Assembly (NCBI RefSeq): GCF_008329905.1
Contig: NZ_CP032155.1
Span: 5,890,001 to 5,954,000, forward strand
DNA length: 64,000 bases
From: Mycobacterium sp. ELW1
Lineage (GTDB): Bacteria > Actinomycetota > Actinomycetes > Mycobacteriales > Mycobacteriaceae
Reading direction: 5' to 3'
Both the position numbers and the translations under genes were made by a program. This document shows positions 15,857-24,406 of this stretch, piece after piece. Each line of letters begins with the position of its first letter. Positions within the stretch are counted from its first letter, which is position 1. The notes beneath the pieces were generated by a model, which searched no databases, was not told the origin of the DNA, and saw nothing but the letters and a program-made list of their open reading frames with translations.

Positions 15857-17653
15857 CTATGCGGCGGCTGTGAATCCCTGCGACAGGTCGTAGACGGTGA
15901 TCCCGTCGACCTCGCGGGACGTGAAATTCGCGCTCACCCAACGCTGGATCTGCTCGGCGGCGTCACTGCCCGACCGGTTGCCGAACATGAATCCGGGCAT
16001 GTCAGAACGGATGAACCAGTGGATGCGGCGCCCAGTGACGTAGGCCTGGAACTGCTCGAGGGTCGGAGCGGGGTCGGTGCCGTTGAAGCCGCCGACGGCC
16101 ATCACCGGCAATCCGGTCGCGAGCTGGTATCCGGCGGCGTTGCTCGAACCGACTACCGCTGCCGCCCAAGTGAATTGACCGGCATCCTGACGCAGTGAGG
16201 CCGTCAGCGCCGCACCCGGCCGAGGCGCGTCGAACATGCCGCCCGGCGGTCCGCCCTGCCCGCTCGACGGGCCCACCGACGGGATGGCACCGCTGTGCGG
16301 AGCGGCGACGGTGGCCAACGAGAACGCGACCGGTCCGGCCAGCGCGGCGACCACGGCCACCATCCCCACCCCCATGCCCACCCGGCGCGGCAGGCGTACC
16401 ACCACCAGCAACAGCAGGGCACAGCCGATGGCGGTGACGACGACGGCCATCCGAAGCCACGGTAGCCACTGCGAATCACGCTGCAGCAGAAGGTAAGCCA
16501 GCACACCGGTGATGACAACCATCCCGGCCAATGTGGTGGCAGCGCGGATATCGGTGCGATGCCGCCACAGCAGTGCCGTGCCGATCGCCAGGCCGCCGCC
16601 GATCGCCGGCGCCAGCGCCACGGTGTAGTACGGGTGCAGGATGCCGTTGGCGAAGCTGAACACCACCGCGGTGACGACGAGCCAGCCGCTCCACAACAGC
16701 AGCGCGGCCCGGGTGACGTCGGTACGGGGTGCGCGGCGGGTGATCACCAGCCCGGCGACGATCGCGATGGCCGCGGCGGGCAGCAGCCAGGCGATGTGGG
16801 TGCCCATCTCTGCACCGAACAGCCGCGCCCACCCGACATCGGAGTTCATGTTGCCAAGGCCGCCGGTTTCCTCGCCGGTGATGCGGCCCAGACCGTTGTA
16901 GCCCAGTGCCAGCTCGAGGATCGAATTGTGCTGCGACCCACCGATATACGGCCGCGCCGTCGCAGGCCACACGGCGACCAGCAGTAGATACCAGCCACCG
17001 GACACCGCCAGGGCAGCCACCGCGGCCGCCAGGCGCACGAACCGTGTCCGCAGCGGCACCGCGGCGGCGAACAGAAAGACCGCACCGAGCGCGGGCAACA
17101 CCAAGAAGGCTTGCATCATCTTGGCGAGGAAGCCGACGCCGATCGCCACTCCCGCCAGCGGCATCCACCACCACGCGGCGCCGTCGTCCAGTGCGCGCAG
17201 CGTGGCATAGGCGGCCACCACCAGCGAAAGGACCAGCAGCGCATCGGGATTGTTGAAGCGGAACATCAGCGCCGCGGCCGGGGTGAGCGCCAACACCGCA
17301 CCGGCGAAGAGTCCCGCCCACGGTCCGCTGACTCGGCGCACGGCTGCGTAGAGCACCGCGACGGCCGCCACGCCGAACAGTGCCTGCGGCACCAGGATGC
17401 TCCAGGGATTGACCCCGAACACACGCGCCGACAGACCGGTCACCCACAACGCGGCAGGGGTCTTGTCGACGGTGATCGCATTGCCCGCGTCGCTGGACCC
17501 GAACAGCCAGGCCGTCCAGTTCTGCGCGCCGGCCTGCGCTGCCGCCGAATAGAACGGATTCGCCCAGCCGCTGGCGCCCAGGTTCCACATGTACAGCACG
17601 GCTGTGACGGCCAGCAGCACCGCGAGAGCACCATAGTGCTTGCTGCGGATCAT
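15857..17653 (-). CDS. ArnT/PMT-like GT-C glycosyltransferase (family 39 type), second paralogue
   Basis: A 598-residue polytopic GT-C transferase with the same plan as the gene at 12667-14574. GWANPFYSAAAQAGAQNWT and DAGNAITVDKTPAALWVTGL follow the first span, then about ten spans, then a C-terminal extracytoplasmic domain with TWAAAVVGSSNAAGYQLATG and AVGGFNGTDPAPTLEQFQ. It lacks the Gly-rich loop of its paralogue. Its ATG overlaps the TGA of the tcrY reading frame by 4 bases (ATGA), so it is translated with the two-component system. It should use the polyprenyl-phosphate sugar made by the adjacent GT2/GtrA protein. The acceptor (protein, lipoglycan or arabinogalactan) is not visible from sequence. 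Confidence 0.85.
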   Translation of the reverse strand: MIRSKHYGALAVLLAVTAVLYMWNLGASGWANPFYSAAAQAGAQNWTAWLFGSSDAGNAITVDKTPAALWVTGLSARVFGVNPWSILVPQALFGVAAVAVLYAAVRRVSGPWAGLFAGAVLALTPAAALMFRFNNPDALLVLSLVVAAYATLRALDDGAAWWWMPLAGVAIGVGFLAKMMQAFLVLPALGAVFLFAAAVPLRTRFVRLAAAVAALAVSGGWYLLLVAVWPATARPYIGGSQHNSILELALGYNGLGRITGEETGGLGNMNSDVGWARLFGAEMGTHIAWLLPAAAIAIVAGLVITRRAPRTDVTRAALLLWSGWLVVTAVVFSFANGILHPYYTVALAPAIGGGLAIGTALLWRHRTDIRAATTLAGMVVITGVLAYLLLQRDSQWLPWLRMAVVVTAIGCALLLLVVVRLPRRVGMGVGMVAVVAALAGPVAFSLATVAAPHSGAIPSVGPSSGQGGPPGGMFDAPRPGAALTASLRQDAGQFTWAAAVVGSSNAAGYQLATGLPVMAVGGFNGTDPAPTLEQFQAYVTGRRIHWFIRSDMPGFMFGNRSGSDAAEQIQRWVSANFTSREVDGITVYDLSQGFTAAA

Positions 17654-19151
17654 GATTGGGCCGATCGCGGCAACCTCACCGTGAATTCGGTCAGACCCGG
17701 CACGCTGACCAGCTCGATGACCCCGCCGTGAGCCCGCACGACGGCCGACGCGATCGCCAGGCCGAGGCCGGTGGATCCGCCCTTACGGGATCTCGACGTG
17801 TCCCCGCGCGCGAATCGCTCGAACACCTCGGTCTGCAGCTCCGCCGGAATGCCCGGCCCGTCGTCGACCACCCGCAGCACCGCGGCGTCGGGCTCCGCGT
17901 GCAGCGACAACGTGACCGTCGTCCCGGGCGGGGTGTGCGTGCGGGCGTTGGCCAGCAGGTTGGCCACGACCTGATGCAGCCGGGCGTCGTCGCCGGTGAC
18001 ATACAGCGGATCCGACGGCACGTCGAGGTTCCACTCGTGGTCGGGTCCGGCGATGTGCGCGTCGCTGGCGACGTCGGCCGACAGCCGGGACAGGTCGACC
18101 GGCTCGCGTTCCAGCGGGCGCCCGGAGTCCAGCCGCGCCAGGAGCAGCAGGTCCTCGACGAGGTGGGTCATGCGTTCGGCCTCGGACTCCACCCGGCCCA
18201 TCGCGTGCGCCACGTCGTCGGGCACCTGATCCCGTTTGCGTTGTGCCAGTTCGGTATAACCCCGGATGGCGGCCAGGGGGTGCGTAGCTCATGGCTGGCG
18301 TCCGCGACGAACTGACGCACCCGGCTCTCGCTGGCCTGCCGCGTCGACAGCGCGGTCGAGATGTGGTCGAGCATCCGATTCAGCGCGAGCCCCAGCCGGC
18401 CCACCTCCGTGTAGGGATTGGCATCGGTGTCCGAGACCCGCACGGGCAGTTCCACCTCGCCACGGTCCAACGGCAGGTTCGCCACCTCGCCCGCGGTGGC
18501 CACCACCCGGGTGAGCGGCGCCAGTGCACGACGGTTGATCACGATGCCGACGGTCGTCGCCACCGCCAGCGCCGCCAACGTCACCACCACGAAGGTCAGT
18601 GCCACCTGCAACAGCGTCGCGTTGAGATTGCCCAGGCTCAGCCCGATCACCAGCGTCTCACCGGTCACCCTGCTGCGAACCGCCATCACCCGGTAGTCGC
18701 CGAGGCCGTCGAGATTGCGCGTCACCGGGCGGCGTTGGTCGGCGTTGCGGGTGAGTTCGGCTGTCGCGCCGGACGGTACCTGCGCGCGCACGCCGCCCGG
18801 ACCGAGCAGCCCGGCGTCGCTTGCGGTGCCGTTGGTGATCACAGCCGCGACCATCCCGATCGGTTGTCCCGGCGCGTCCAGGAACTGCGGCCCCGGCCCG
18901 GGCCGCGGCCACGGTGGCCGGTTTTCGCGGAATGCCGGCGGCAGCGGTGGTGGCGGTGGCTCGCCGTAGATGATGGCCGACCGGTGCGCGGTCTCGCGCA
19001 GCTGATTGTCGACCTCGCCGATCAAATACTGGTGCAGCGCAAGGATTGTCACCGCACCGATACCGACGCAGACAACCAGCAGCAGACACAGCTGACCGAT
19101 CAGCAGCCGCGCACTGAGCGACCGCGTGTTAGCTCGCAGGTTTGAGAACAT
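17650..19151 (-). pseudogene. tcrY: Sensor histidine kinase TcrY, frameshifted at the H-box
   Basis: This is the sensor kinase partner of TcrX, split into two frames. The first frame (19151 to 18168) encodes a membrane span at about 15-38, a Pro-rich periplasmic sensor region (GEPPPPPLPP), a second span at about 183-205, HAMP, and the phosphoacceptor FVADASHELRTP (H287). It then becomes nonsense (WPPSGVIPNW). The correct continuation LAAIRGYTELAQRKRDQVPD reads in the next frame and runs to 17650 with N-box (NLLANART), G1 (VVDDGPGI) and G2 (GGSTGLGLAI) motifs. Adding one C to the C5 run (plus-strand G5 at 18276-18280) restores 500 codons. It overlaps tcrX by 23 bases. It is either a real knock-out or a homopolymer read error. 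Confidence 0.85.
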
Positions 19152-19863
19152 AGCCCGCGCCGCGCAACGTATGGATCATCGGGTCGCGGCCGCTGTCGAT
19201 CTTCTTGCGCAGGTATGAGATGTACAGCTCGACGATGTTGGACCGACCGCCGAAGTCATAGCTCCAAACCCGGTCCAGGATCTGGGCTTTCGACAACACC
19301 CGCTTGGGGTTGCGCATCAGGAAGCGGAGCAATTCGAACTCGGTGGATGTCAGCGAGACCGGTTCACCGCCTCGGGTCACCTCGTGGCTGTCCTCGTCGA
19401 GCACCAGATCACCGACGACGATCTGGGCGCCGCTGTCCTCGGTGGTCACGCCGGTACGACGCAGCAGGGCCCGCAGCCGCAACACGACCTCTTCGATGGA
19501 GAACGGCTTGGTGACGTAGTCGTCGCCGCCCGCCGTCAGCCCGGCGATGCGATCCTCCAACGCGTCTTTGGCGGTCAACAGCAGCACCGGCAGTTGGGGG
19601 TTCTGTTCGCGCAGCTTGCGCAGTACATCCAGGCCGCTCATGTCGGGCAACATGATGTCGAGCACCACGGCGTCCGGCCGCGCGCTGCGGGCCGCGGTGA
19701 TCGCCGACGCGCCGTCGGCGGCGGTGGCGATGGTCCAGCCCTCGTAGCGCAGCGCCATCGACACCATCTCGGCCAGCACTGCCTCGTCGTCCACCACCAG
19801 CACCGTGATCGGGTTTCCGTCGGCTCGGCGCATCACGACACGTTCCGCCGCTGAAGAGGTCAT
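19129..19863 (-). CDS. tcrX: OmpR-family response regulator TcrX
   Basis: A 244-residue response regulator. The receiver has the acid pair in VLVVDDEAVL (about D25-D26), phosphoacceptor D69 (VVLDIMLPD), the conserved Thr/Ser and Lys in LLLTAKDA and YVTKPF. The C-terminal winged helix (about 145-244) has SLTSTEFELLRFLMRNPKRV and VELYISYLRKKID. It closely matches my recollection of M. tuberculosis TcrX (Rv3765c). The ATG at 19863 has GGAG a few bases upstream; an ATG at 19833 is an alternative. It leads a five-gene operon with tcrY and three glycosyltransferase genes. A direct repeat at 19893-19912 just upstream is a probable binding site for autoregulation. Confidence 0.92.
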   Translation of the reverse strand: MTSSAAERVVMRRADGNPITVLVVDDEAVLAEMVSMALRYEGWTIATAADGASAITAARSARPDAVVLDIMLPDMSGLDVLRKLREQNPQLPVLLLTAKDALEDRIAGLTAGGDDYVTKPFSIEEVVLRLRALLRRTGVTTEDSGAQIVVGDLVLDEDSHEVTRGGEPVSLTSTEFELLRFLMRNPKRVLSKAQILDRVWSYDFGGRSNIVELYISYLRKKIDSGRDPMIHTLRGAGYVLKPAS

Positions 19864-19892
19864 GTACTCCAGTATGAGAGCGGCGATGAGTG

Positions 19893-19912
19893 GTTCCTAT
19901 GGCGTTCCTATG
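19893..19912. promoter_or_regulatory. Direct-repeat box, probable TcrX binding site
   Basis: GTTCCTATG occurs at 19893-19901 and again at 19904-19912, an 11-base period, so both halves face the same side of the helix. This is the layout bound by tandem OmpR/PhoB-family regulators. It is 30 bases upstream of the tcrX start and 82 bases upstream of the divergent gene at 19994. Binding is inferred. Confidence 0.6.
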
Positions 19913-19993
19913 CCCCCGCTGTGAAACGTGATGCACAGATCGGGCTGATCGCGCGCACAGCGGACACACAGCTCGGCTGCCCACCGTGGTGGC

Positions 19994-20464
19994 ATGAGTG
20001 TCGAACAGCAGCCTGTGTGGGGTGCACCCGCGGAGCACCCCAAGACCTGGTCAACCCGCACGACGGCGGCTGCCGTCGGGATCGCCGCCGCACTTGCCGC
20101 GGTCGGTGGCGTGGTGGTCTACGCCGCGGCCGGCAGCGGTGACGGGCACGCGGGCGGCCCGCCCGGATGGGGTGGCGGCGGCCCGGGCGGCCCGGGCGGG
20201 TCGCAGCGGTCGCTGCACGGCGAGAGCGTCGTCTCCGACGGCAAAGGCGGATTCAGCACCGAACTGACCCAGACCGGTGACGTCACCGCCGCGTCCGACA
20301 GCTCGGTGACGGTGCGCTCCCAGGACGGCTTCAGCCAGACCTATGTGCTGAACACCGACACCCGAAAGCCACCGCAGCCGCTGCAGACCGGTACGCAGGT
20401 GTCGGTTCGCGCGACCGAACAGGACGGCGCGGCAACAGCGACGATGGTGATGCCCGCCAGATAA
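19994..20464 (+). CDS. Membrane-anchored exported protein, Gly/Pro-rich linker, DUF5666-like C-domain
   Basis: A 156-residue protein of unknown function. A cytoplasmic N-terminus of about 24 residues precedes one span (AAAVGIAAALAAVGGVVVYAA, about 25-45). A Gly-rich linker (GGPPGWGGGGPGGPGG) follows, then a small beta-type domain of about 80 residues (GDVTAASDSSVTVRSQDG, TQVSVRATEQDGAAT). This resembles the DUF5666-type OB-like domain, with a weak match by eye. It is divergent from tcrX across the putative TcrX box, so it is a candidate member of the TcrX regulon. ATG at 19994 is the natural start. Confidence 0.7.
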   Translation: MSVEQQPVWGAPAEHPKTWSTRTTAAAVGIAAALAAVGGVVVYAAAGSGDGHAGGPPGWGGGGPGGPGGSQRSLHGESVVSDGKGGFSTELTQTGDVTAASDSSVTVRSQDGFSQTYVLNTDTRKPPQPLQTGTQVSVRATEQDGAATATMVMPAR

Positions 20465-20471
20465 TTTGGCG

Positions 20472-20849
20472 GTGAACTTTTTCGAGGTCATCGAGACGGT
20501 GGGCAAGGCGATCGACGCGACGGGGGTCGCCGTGATCGCGATCGGCGCACTGCTCTCGGCCAGCGGTGTGCTGCGCCGGTTGCGGACCGGCGACGCCTAC
20601 CGGGCGTTCCGCCAGCAGCTCGGCCGATCGATCCTGCTGGGGCTGGAGCTTCTGGTCGCCGCCGACATCATCAGGACCGTCGCGGTGACCCCGGACGCCC
20701 GCAGCGTGGCGGTGCTGGCCGGCATCGTGCTGATCCGGACGTTCCTGAGTTTCTCGCTGGAGTTGGAGATCACCGGCTACTGGCCGTGGCAGAAGAACCG
20801 CCAGCCTCAGGCCGCGCCGGATCCCGCCGGCCAGTCAGCCACGACGTGA
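20472..20849 (+). CDS. DUF1622-family membrane protein
   Basis: A 125-residue membrane protein with three hydrophobic segments: VAVIAIGALLSASGVL, ILLGLELLVAADIIRTVAV and SVAVLAGIVLIRTFLSFSL. The pattern LGRSILLGLELLVAADII and IRTFLSFSLELE marks the DUF1622 family, whose function I do not know. The GTG at 20472 is preferred; an in-frame TTG two codons earlier is possible. It starts 7 bases after the stop of the preceding exported protein, so the two are likely co-transcribed. Confidence 0.8.
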   Translation: MNFFEVIETVGKAIDATGVAVIAIGALLSASGVLRRLRTGDAYRAFRQQLGRSILLGLELLVAADIIRTVAVTPDARSVAVLAGIVLIRTFLSFSLELEITGYWPWQKNRQPQAAPDPAGQSATT

Positions 20850-20875
20850 CGCCACCAGTTCGCAAGGATGCGGGT

Positions 20876-22192
20876 ATGGACGACAAGCGACGGGCTCGGC
20901 GCACACGGATCTTCGACGCGATCCGCAAGATTCCCCCGGAGCCGCTCGGTCCGCCGGACTCACACGACCAGGTCGAAGTGGCGGCGATGCTGCGGGAGAT
21001 CGGCATCGCCCTGCTCGAAGTCGAGCAGCCTACTCAGCTGGTGTACGCCCGCTTGCTGGAAATCGCCGCGCAGTACACCACCGCGCCGGTGCGCATCGTC
21101 GTGCTCCCCACTGTGTTGATGATCCAGGTGGGCACCGTCGCCTACGAGGTGGACACCTCGACGACCTACTCGGTGCAGCTGAACATGGCCGGCCGCATCG
21201 ACGACATCGCCAGTCTGGCGTCCGTCGGGGCGATCACACCCGCCGATGCGGTCGAGTCGACCAAGCGGGCACGCGCCCTGCGTCCGCGATTCGGCCCGAT
21301 CGCGACGACCCTCGGATATGCCGTCACCACAGTCGGTTTCGGCATGGTCATCAATCCCACCTGGGCCTCGCTGCCGGGTTACGTATTCCTCGGCCTGGTG
21401 GTCGGCGCGATAGCCCAACTCGGGCGCCCGTTCCCGTCGCTCAGCCCGGTTCTGCCCACGCTGGCCGCGATGATCGTGACGATGCTGGCGACGTGGTTTG
21501 TGGCCGATACCGCGAATGACGGTCTGCTGCGGGTGATCGCCCCGGCCCTGGTGGCGATGCTGCCGGGCATGTCGCTGACGATCGGCGCGATGGAGCTGGC
21601 CAGTAACCAGCTGATCGGCGGCACCAGCCGGCTGGTCTACGGCATCGCTCAGCTGGCGCTTCTGGTGTTCGGCGTCGCGTTGGGTGTGCATGTCGCCGGG
21701 GAGGTGCTTCCGCAGACACCGTCGACGCAGATGGGTCCGTGGGCGCTGTATGTGGCGATCATCGTGGTGGGGTTCGGGTTGTACGTCTATCTGTCCGCAC
21801 CGAAGGGCTCGCTGGTGTGGTTGATGGCCGCGATTGCAGTCGCGCTGGTCGGCCAGGCGATCGCCGGAAAGTTCGTGGCGGCAGCCTATTCCGGTTTCAT
21901 CGGCGCCTTCCTGACGGTGCCGTTCGCGATGCTGGCATCGCGAATCAAGACCTCACCCCCGGCGATCGTGATGATGCTCGCGGCGTTCTGGGCGCTGGTG
22001 CCCGGCGCGCTGAGCTTCGAGTCGGTGAGTCAGGCCGCCACCGGCGGCAACATCGGCGTGGCCAGCCTCGGCGTGACCGGAGCGGCGATTCTGTCCATCG
22101 CGCTGGGCACGGTGATCGGCTGGAGCGTGTTCCGCACCATCGACAGCAGGTTGCCCTGGCCGAAGGGATTGGCTCAACCAACCGTACGGTAG
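20876..22192 (+). CDS. ThrE-family threonine/serine exporter
   Basis: A 438-residue ThrE/YjjP-YjjB-type exporter. The N-terminal DUF1212 part holds a soluble region with LLEVEQPTQLVYARLLEIA and about five spans; the C-terminal DUF3815 part holds about five more (from ALYVAIIVVGFGLYVYL). In Corynebacterium glutamicum ThrE exports threonine and serine by proton motive force. I chose the ATG at 20876 because AAGGA lies 8 bases upstream. A longer frame from 20786 would overlap the DUF1622 gene. The stop codon lies within a 20-base palindrome just before the next operon, so the permease may be read with or separately from it. Confidence 0.83.
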   Translation: MDDKRRARRTRIFDAIRKIPPEPLGPPDSHDQVEVAAMLREIGIALLEVEQPTQLVYARLLEIAAQYTTAPVRIVVLPTVLMIQVGTVAYEVDTSTTYSVQLNMAGRIDDIASLASVGAITPADAVESTKRARALRPRFGPIATTLGYAVTTVGFGMVINPTWASLPGYVFLGLVVGAIAQLGRPFPSLSPVLPTLAAMIVTMLATWFVADTANDGLLRVIAPALVAMLPGMSLTIGAMELASNQLIGGTSRLVYGIAQLALLVFGVALGVHVAGEVLPQTPSTQMGPWALYVAIIVVGFGLYVYLSAPKGSLVWLMAAIAVALVGQAIAGKFVAAAYSGFIGAFLTVPFAMLASRIKTSPPAIVMMLAAFWALVPGALSFESVSQAATGGNIGVASLGVTGAAILSIALGTVIGWSVFRTIDSRLPWPKGLAQPTVR

Positions 22193-22195
22193 GTT
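22176..22195. promoter_or_regulatory. 20-base near-perfect palindrome before second APH/ACAD/SDR operon
   Basis: The segment reads AACCAACCGTACGGTAGGTT, a dyad with a perfect 10-base core ACCGTACGGT and outer AACC/GGTT arms. Only one base pair breaks the symmetry. It covers the end of the exporter gene and ends 7 bases before the GTG of the phosphotransferase. It is operator-like, but no regulator gene is adjacent to name as the binder. It shares no core with the palindrome at 3938-3958. Confidence 0.5.
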
Positions 22196-22202
22196 CTCCT
22201 GG

Positions 22203-23231
22203 GTGGATGAGCTGAGCGCGGTCAGCGCATGGATGTCGGAGCGGGGCCTGGGTGACGGCCCGCTCGAAAACGTCTCCGAAATCACCGGCGGCACCCAGAA
22301 CGTCATGCTCCGTTTCACCCGCTCGGACCGCGAGTACGTGTTCCGCCGAGGACCCCGCCACTTACGCCCGGTGAGCAACAAGGTGATCCTGCGCGAGACC
22401 CGGGTGCTGCACGCGCTGGCCGGTACCGATGTCCCCCACCCGCGACTGATCGCGGTGTGCGACGACACCGCCGTCCTCGGCGATGCGGTGTTCTATCTGA
22501 TGGAGCCCGTCGACGGGTTCAACGCCGGCTCGATGCTGCCGCCGCTGCACGCCGGTGACGCCGGCATCCGGCACGGGATGGGACTGTCGATGGCGGAGGC
22601 GGCAGCCAAGCTCGGCGCCGTCGACCACGTCGCGGTCGGCCTCGCCGACTTCGGGAAGCCGGACGGATTCCTGGAACGCCAAGTGCCGCGGTGGCTTTCC
22701 GAGCTGGAGTCCTACAGCGGGTTCGACAACTATCCGGGACCCGACATCGGCGACGTCGACGCCGTGGCCACCTGGCTGCAGCAGAAGCAACCCACCGACT
22801 GGCAGCCAGGCATCATGCACGGCGACTACCACGCCGCCAACGTGATGTTCTCGCCGACCGGCCCCGAGGTGGTGGCCATCGTCGACTGGGAGATGTGCAC
22901 CATCGGCGACCCGCTGTTGGATCTGGCGTGGATGCTGGCCACCTGGTATTCGCCCGGCCGCGATTCGGTGCTGGGCAACGCCCTCATGGGCGCCGACGGC
23001 CTGGCCACCCCCGACGAGCTGATCGAGCGGTACGCACAGAACACCACCCGCGACCTGTCCAACATCGACTGGTACACGGTGCTGGCGTGTTTCAAACTCG
23101 GCATCATCCTCGAGGGATCGAATGCCCGTGCCGCTGCAGGGTTGGCACCCAAAGAAGTTGGCGACCATCTACACATCGCGACAGTGCGCTTGTTCGAGCG
23201 CGCCCTAGCTCTCATGGAGGGACAACGATGA
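22203..23231 (+). CDS. APH-fold phosphotransferase, putative hydroxyacyl-CoA kinase (second copy)
   Basis: A 342-residue APH-fold kinase with EITGGTQNVMLRF in the N-lobe, HGDYHAANVMF as catalytic loop and VDWEMCTIGDPLLDLAW as metal loop. It belongs to the same ACAD10/11-type branch as the genes at 1019 and 3978. The GTG start at 22203 follows TTCTCCTGG with no strong Shine-Dalgarno; an ATG at 22232 is out of phase with the conserved N-terminus. Its TGA overlaps the acyl-CoA dehydrogenase ATG by 4 bases (ATGA). Gene order here is kinase-ACAD-SDR, whereas the first operon is kinase-SDR-ACAD, so the two are probably not a recent tandem copy. Confidence 0.85.
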   Translation: MDELSAVSAWMSERGLGDGPLENVSEITGGTQNVMLRFTRSDREYVFRRGPRHLRPVSNKVILRETRVLHALAGTDVPHPRLIAVCDDTAVLGDAVFYLMEPVDGFNAGSMLPPLHAGDAGIRHGMGLSMAEAAAKLGAVDHVAVGLADFGKPDGFLERQVPRWLSELESYSGFDNYPGPDIGDVDAVATWLQQKQPTDWQPGIMHGDYHAANVMFSPTGPEVVAIVDWEMCTIGDPLLDLAWMLATWYSPGRDSVLGNALMGADGLATPDELIERYAQNTTRDLSNIDWYTVLACFKLGIILEGSNARAAAGLAPKEVGDHLHIATVRLFERALALMEGQR

Positions 23232-24406
23232 TCGATTTCGAGATTCCCGACGACCTGGCCGCGCTGCGCGACGAGATCCGCGCGTTCGTCGTCGAGAAAA
23301 TCGTTCCCTACGAACGAGATCCACGCGTCACCCGGCACGGACCCAACGAGGACCTGCGCACCGAGCTGGTGGGGCTGGCCCGCGATGCCGGCCTGCTCAC
23401 GTTCCAGGCCCCGCACCGCTTCGGCGGCCGTGAACCGTCGCATCGCGAGCAGGCGGTGCTGTTCGAGGCGGCCGGCTGGTCGACGCTGGGTCCGGTCGCG
23501 CTGAACTGCGCGGCACCCGACGAGGGCAACATGTACCTGCTGTCCAAGATCGCGACCGAGGAGCAGGCCGACGAGTTCCTGGTCCCGGTGATCGACGGCC
23601 GCCAGCGCTCGGTGTTCGCGATGACCGAACCTGGTGGTGCCGGATCCGACCCGAATCAGCTTGCCACCGAAGCGGTTTTCGACGGCACCGACTACGTGAT
23701 CAACGGGCGCAAGTGGCTGATCACCGGAGCCAACAAAGCGCGGACGTGGATCATCATGGCGCGAGTTGCGCCGAATGCGCACGGTCCCGACGGCCCGACC
23801 CTGTTCCTGTGCGACGGCAACACGCCCGGCATCGAGCTCGAGCGCGTGATGGACACCATGGACCGCAATTACGTCGAGGGGCACGGCGTCGTGCTGTTCA
23901 ACGACTTGCGGCTGCCGGCCGCCACCGTCCTGGGCGAGGTGGGACAGGCACTGCGCTACGCCCAATTGCGGCTGGCGCCGGCGCGTTTGACGCACTGCAT
24001 GCGTTGGCTGGGCGCGGCATCGCGAGCACAGTCGATCGCAATCGAACATGCCCGCACCCGAACGGGCTTCGGCAAGCCGCTCGGCGAACACCAGGGCGTC
24101 AGCTTCATGCTGGCCGACAACGAGATCGCCCTGCAGCAGTGCCGGCTGGCCATCTGGTGGGCGTGCTGGACGTTGGACGGCGGAGCCAAGGGGCGCCACG
24201 AAAGCTCGATGGTCAAGGCTTACGTGTCCGAGGAACTGTTCAAGGTGGCCGACCGCTGCGTGCAGATCCTGGGCGGTATGGGCATCTCCGACGAAACCCC
24301 GGTTGGTGCAATCTTTTCCGACATGCGGGCGTTCCGGCTCTATGACGGTCCCACCGAAGTCCACAAGTACGCGATCGCCCGCCAGGTGCTGAGGAACCCG
24401 TCATGA
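23228..24406 (+). CDS. Acyl-CoA dehydrogenase, ACAD10/11-like (second copy)
   Basis: A 392-residue acyl-CoA dehydrogenase beginning MIDFEIPDDLAALRDEIRAF. FAD/substrate motifs are SVFAMTEPGGAGSDPNQLA and YVINGRKWLITGAN; the C-terminal domain has CVQILGGMGISDETPV. The motif around the catalytic acid is RLYDGPTEVHKYAIARQV, again a DGP form typical of ACAD10/11 rather than YEGT. Start and stop are both in ATGA overlaps with the kinase and SDR genes, so the three are translationally coupled. It is inferred to convert a 4-phospho-oxyacyl-CoA toward an enoyl- or 3-hydroxyacyl-CoA. Confidence 0.88.
   Translation: MIDFEIPDDLAALRDEIRAFVVEKIVPYERDPRVTRHGPNEDLRTELVGLARDAGLLTFQAPHRFGGREPSHREQAVLFEAAGWSTLGPVALNCAAPDEGNMYLLSKIATEEQADEFLVPVIDGRQRSVFAMTEPGGAGSDPNQLATEAVFDGTDYVINGRKWLITGANKARTWIIMARVAPNAHGPDGPTLFLCDGNTPGIELERVMDTMDRNYVEGHGVVLFNDLRLPAATVLGEVGQALRYAQLRLAPARLTHCMRWLGAASRAQSIAIEHARTRTGFGKPLGEHQGVSFMLADNEIALQQCRLAIWWACWTLDGGAKGRHESSMVKAYVSEELFKVADRCVQILGGMGISDETPVGAIFSDMRAFRLYDGPTEVHKYAIARQVLRNPS

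Noticed and set aside
18268..18285. Programmed frameshift in tcrY
   Set aside because: No slippery heptamer or downstream structure is evident; a simple missing base in a C run explains it better.
22826..24364. Long minus-strand open frame antisense to the acyl-CoA dehydrogenase
   Set aside because: Composition is that of a GC-rich shadow frame with no motif; the plus strand encodes a complete, motif-bearing enzyme. Other long antisense frames (for example 4722-6464, 51191-52372) were rejected for the same reason.
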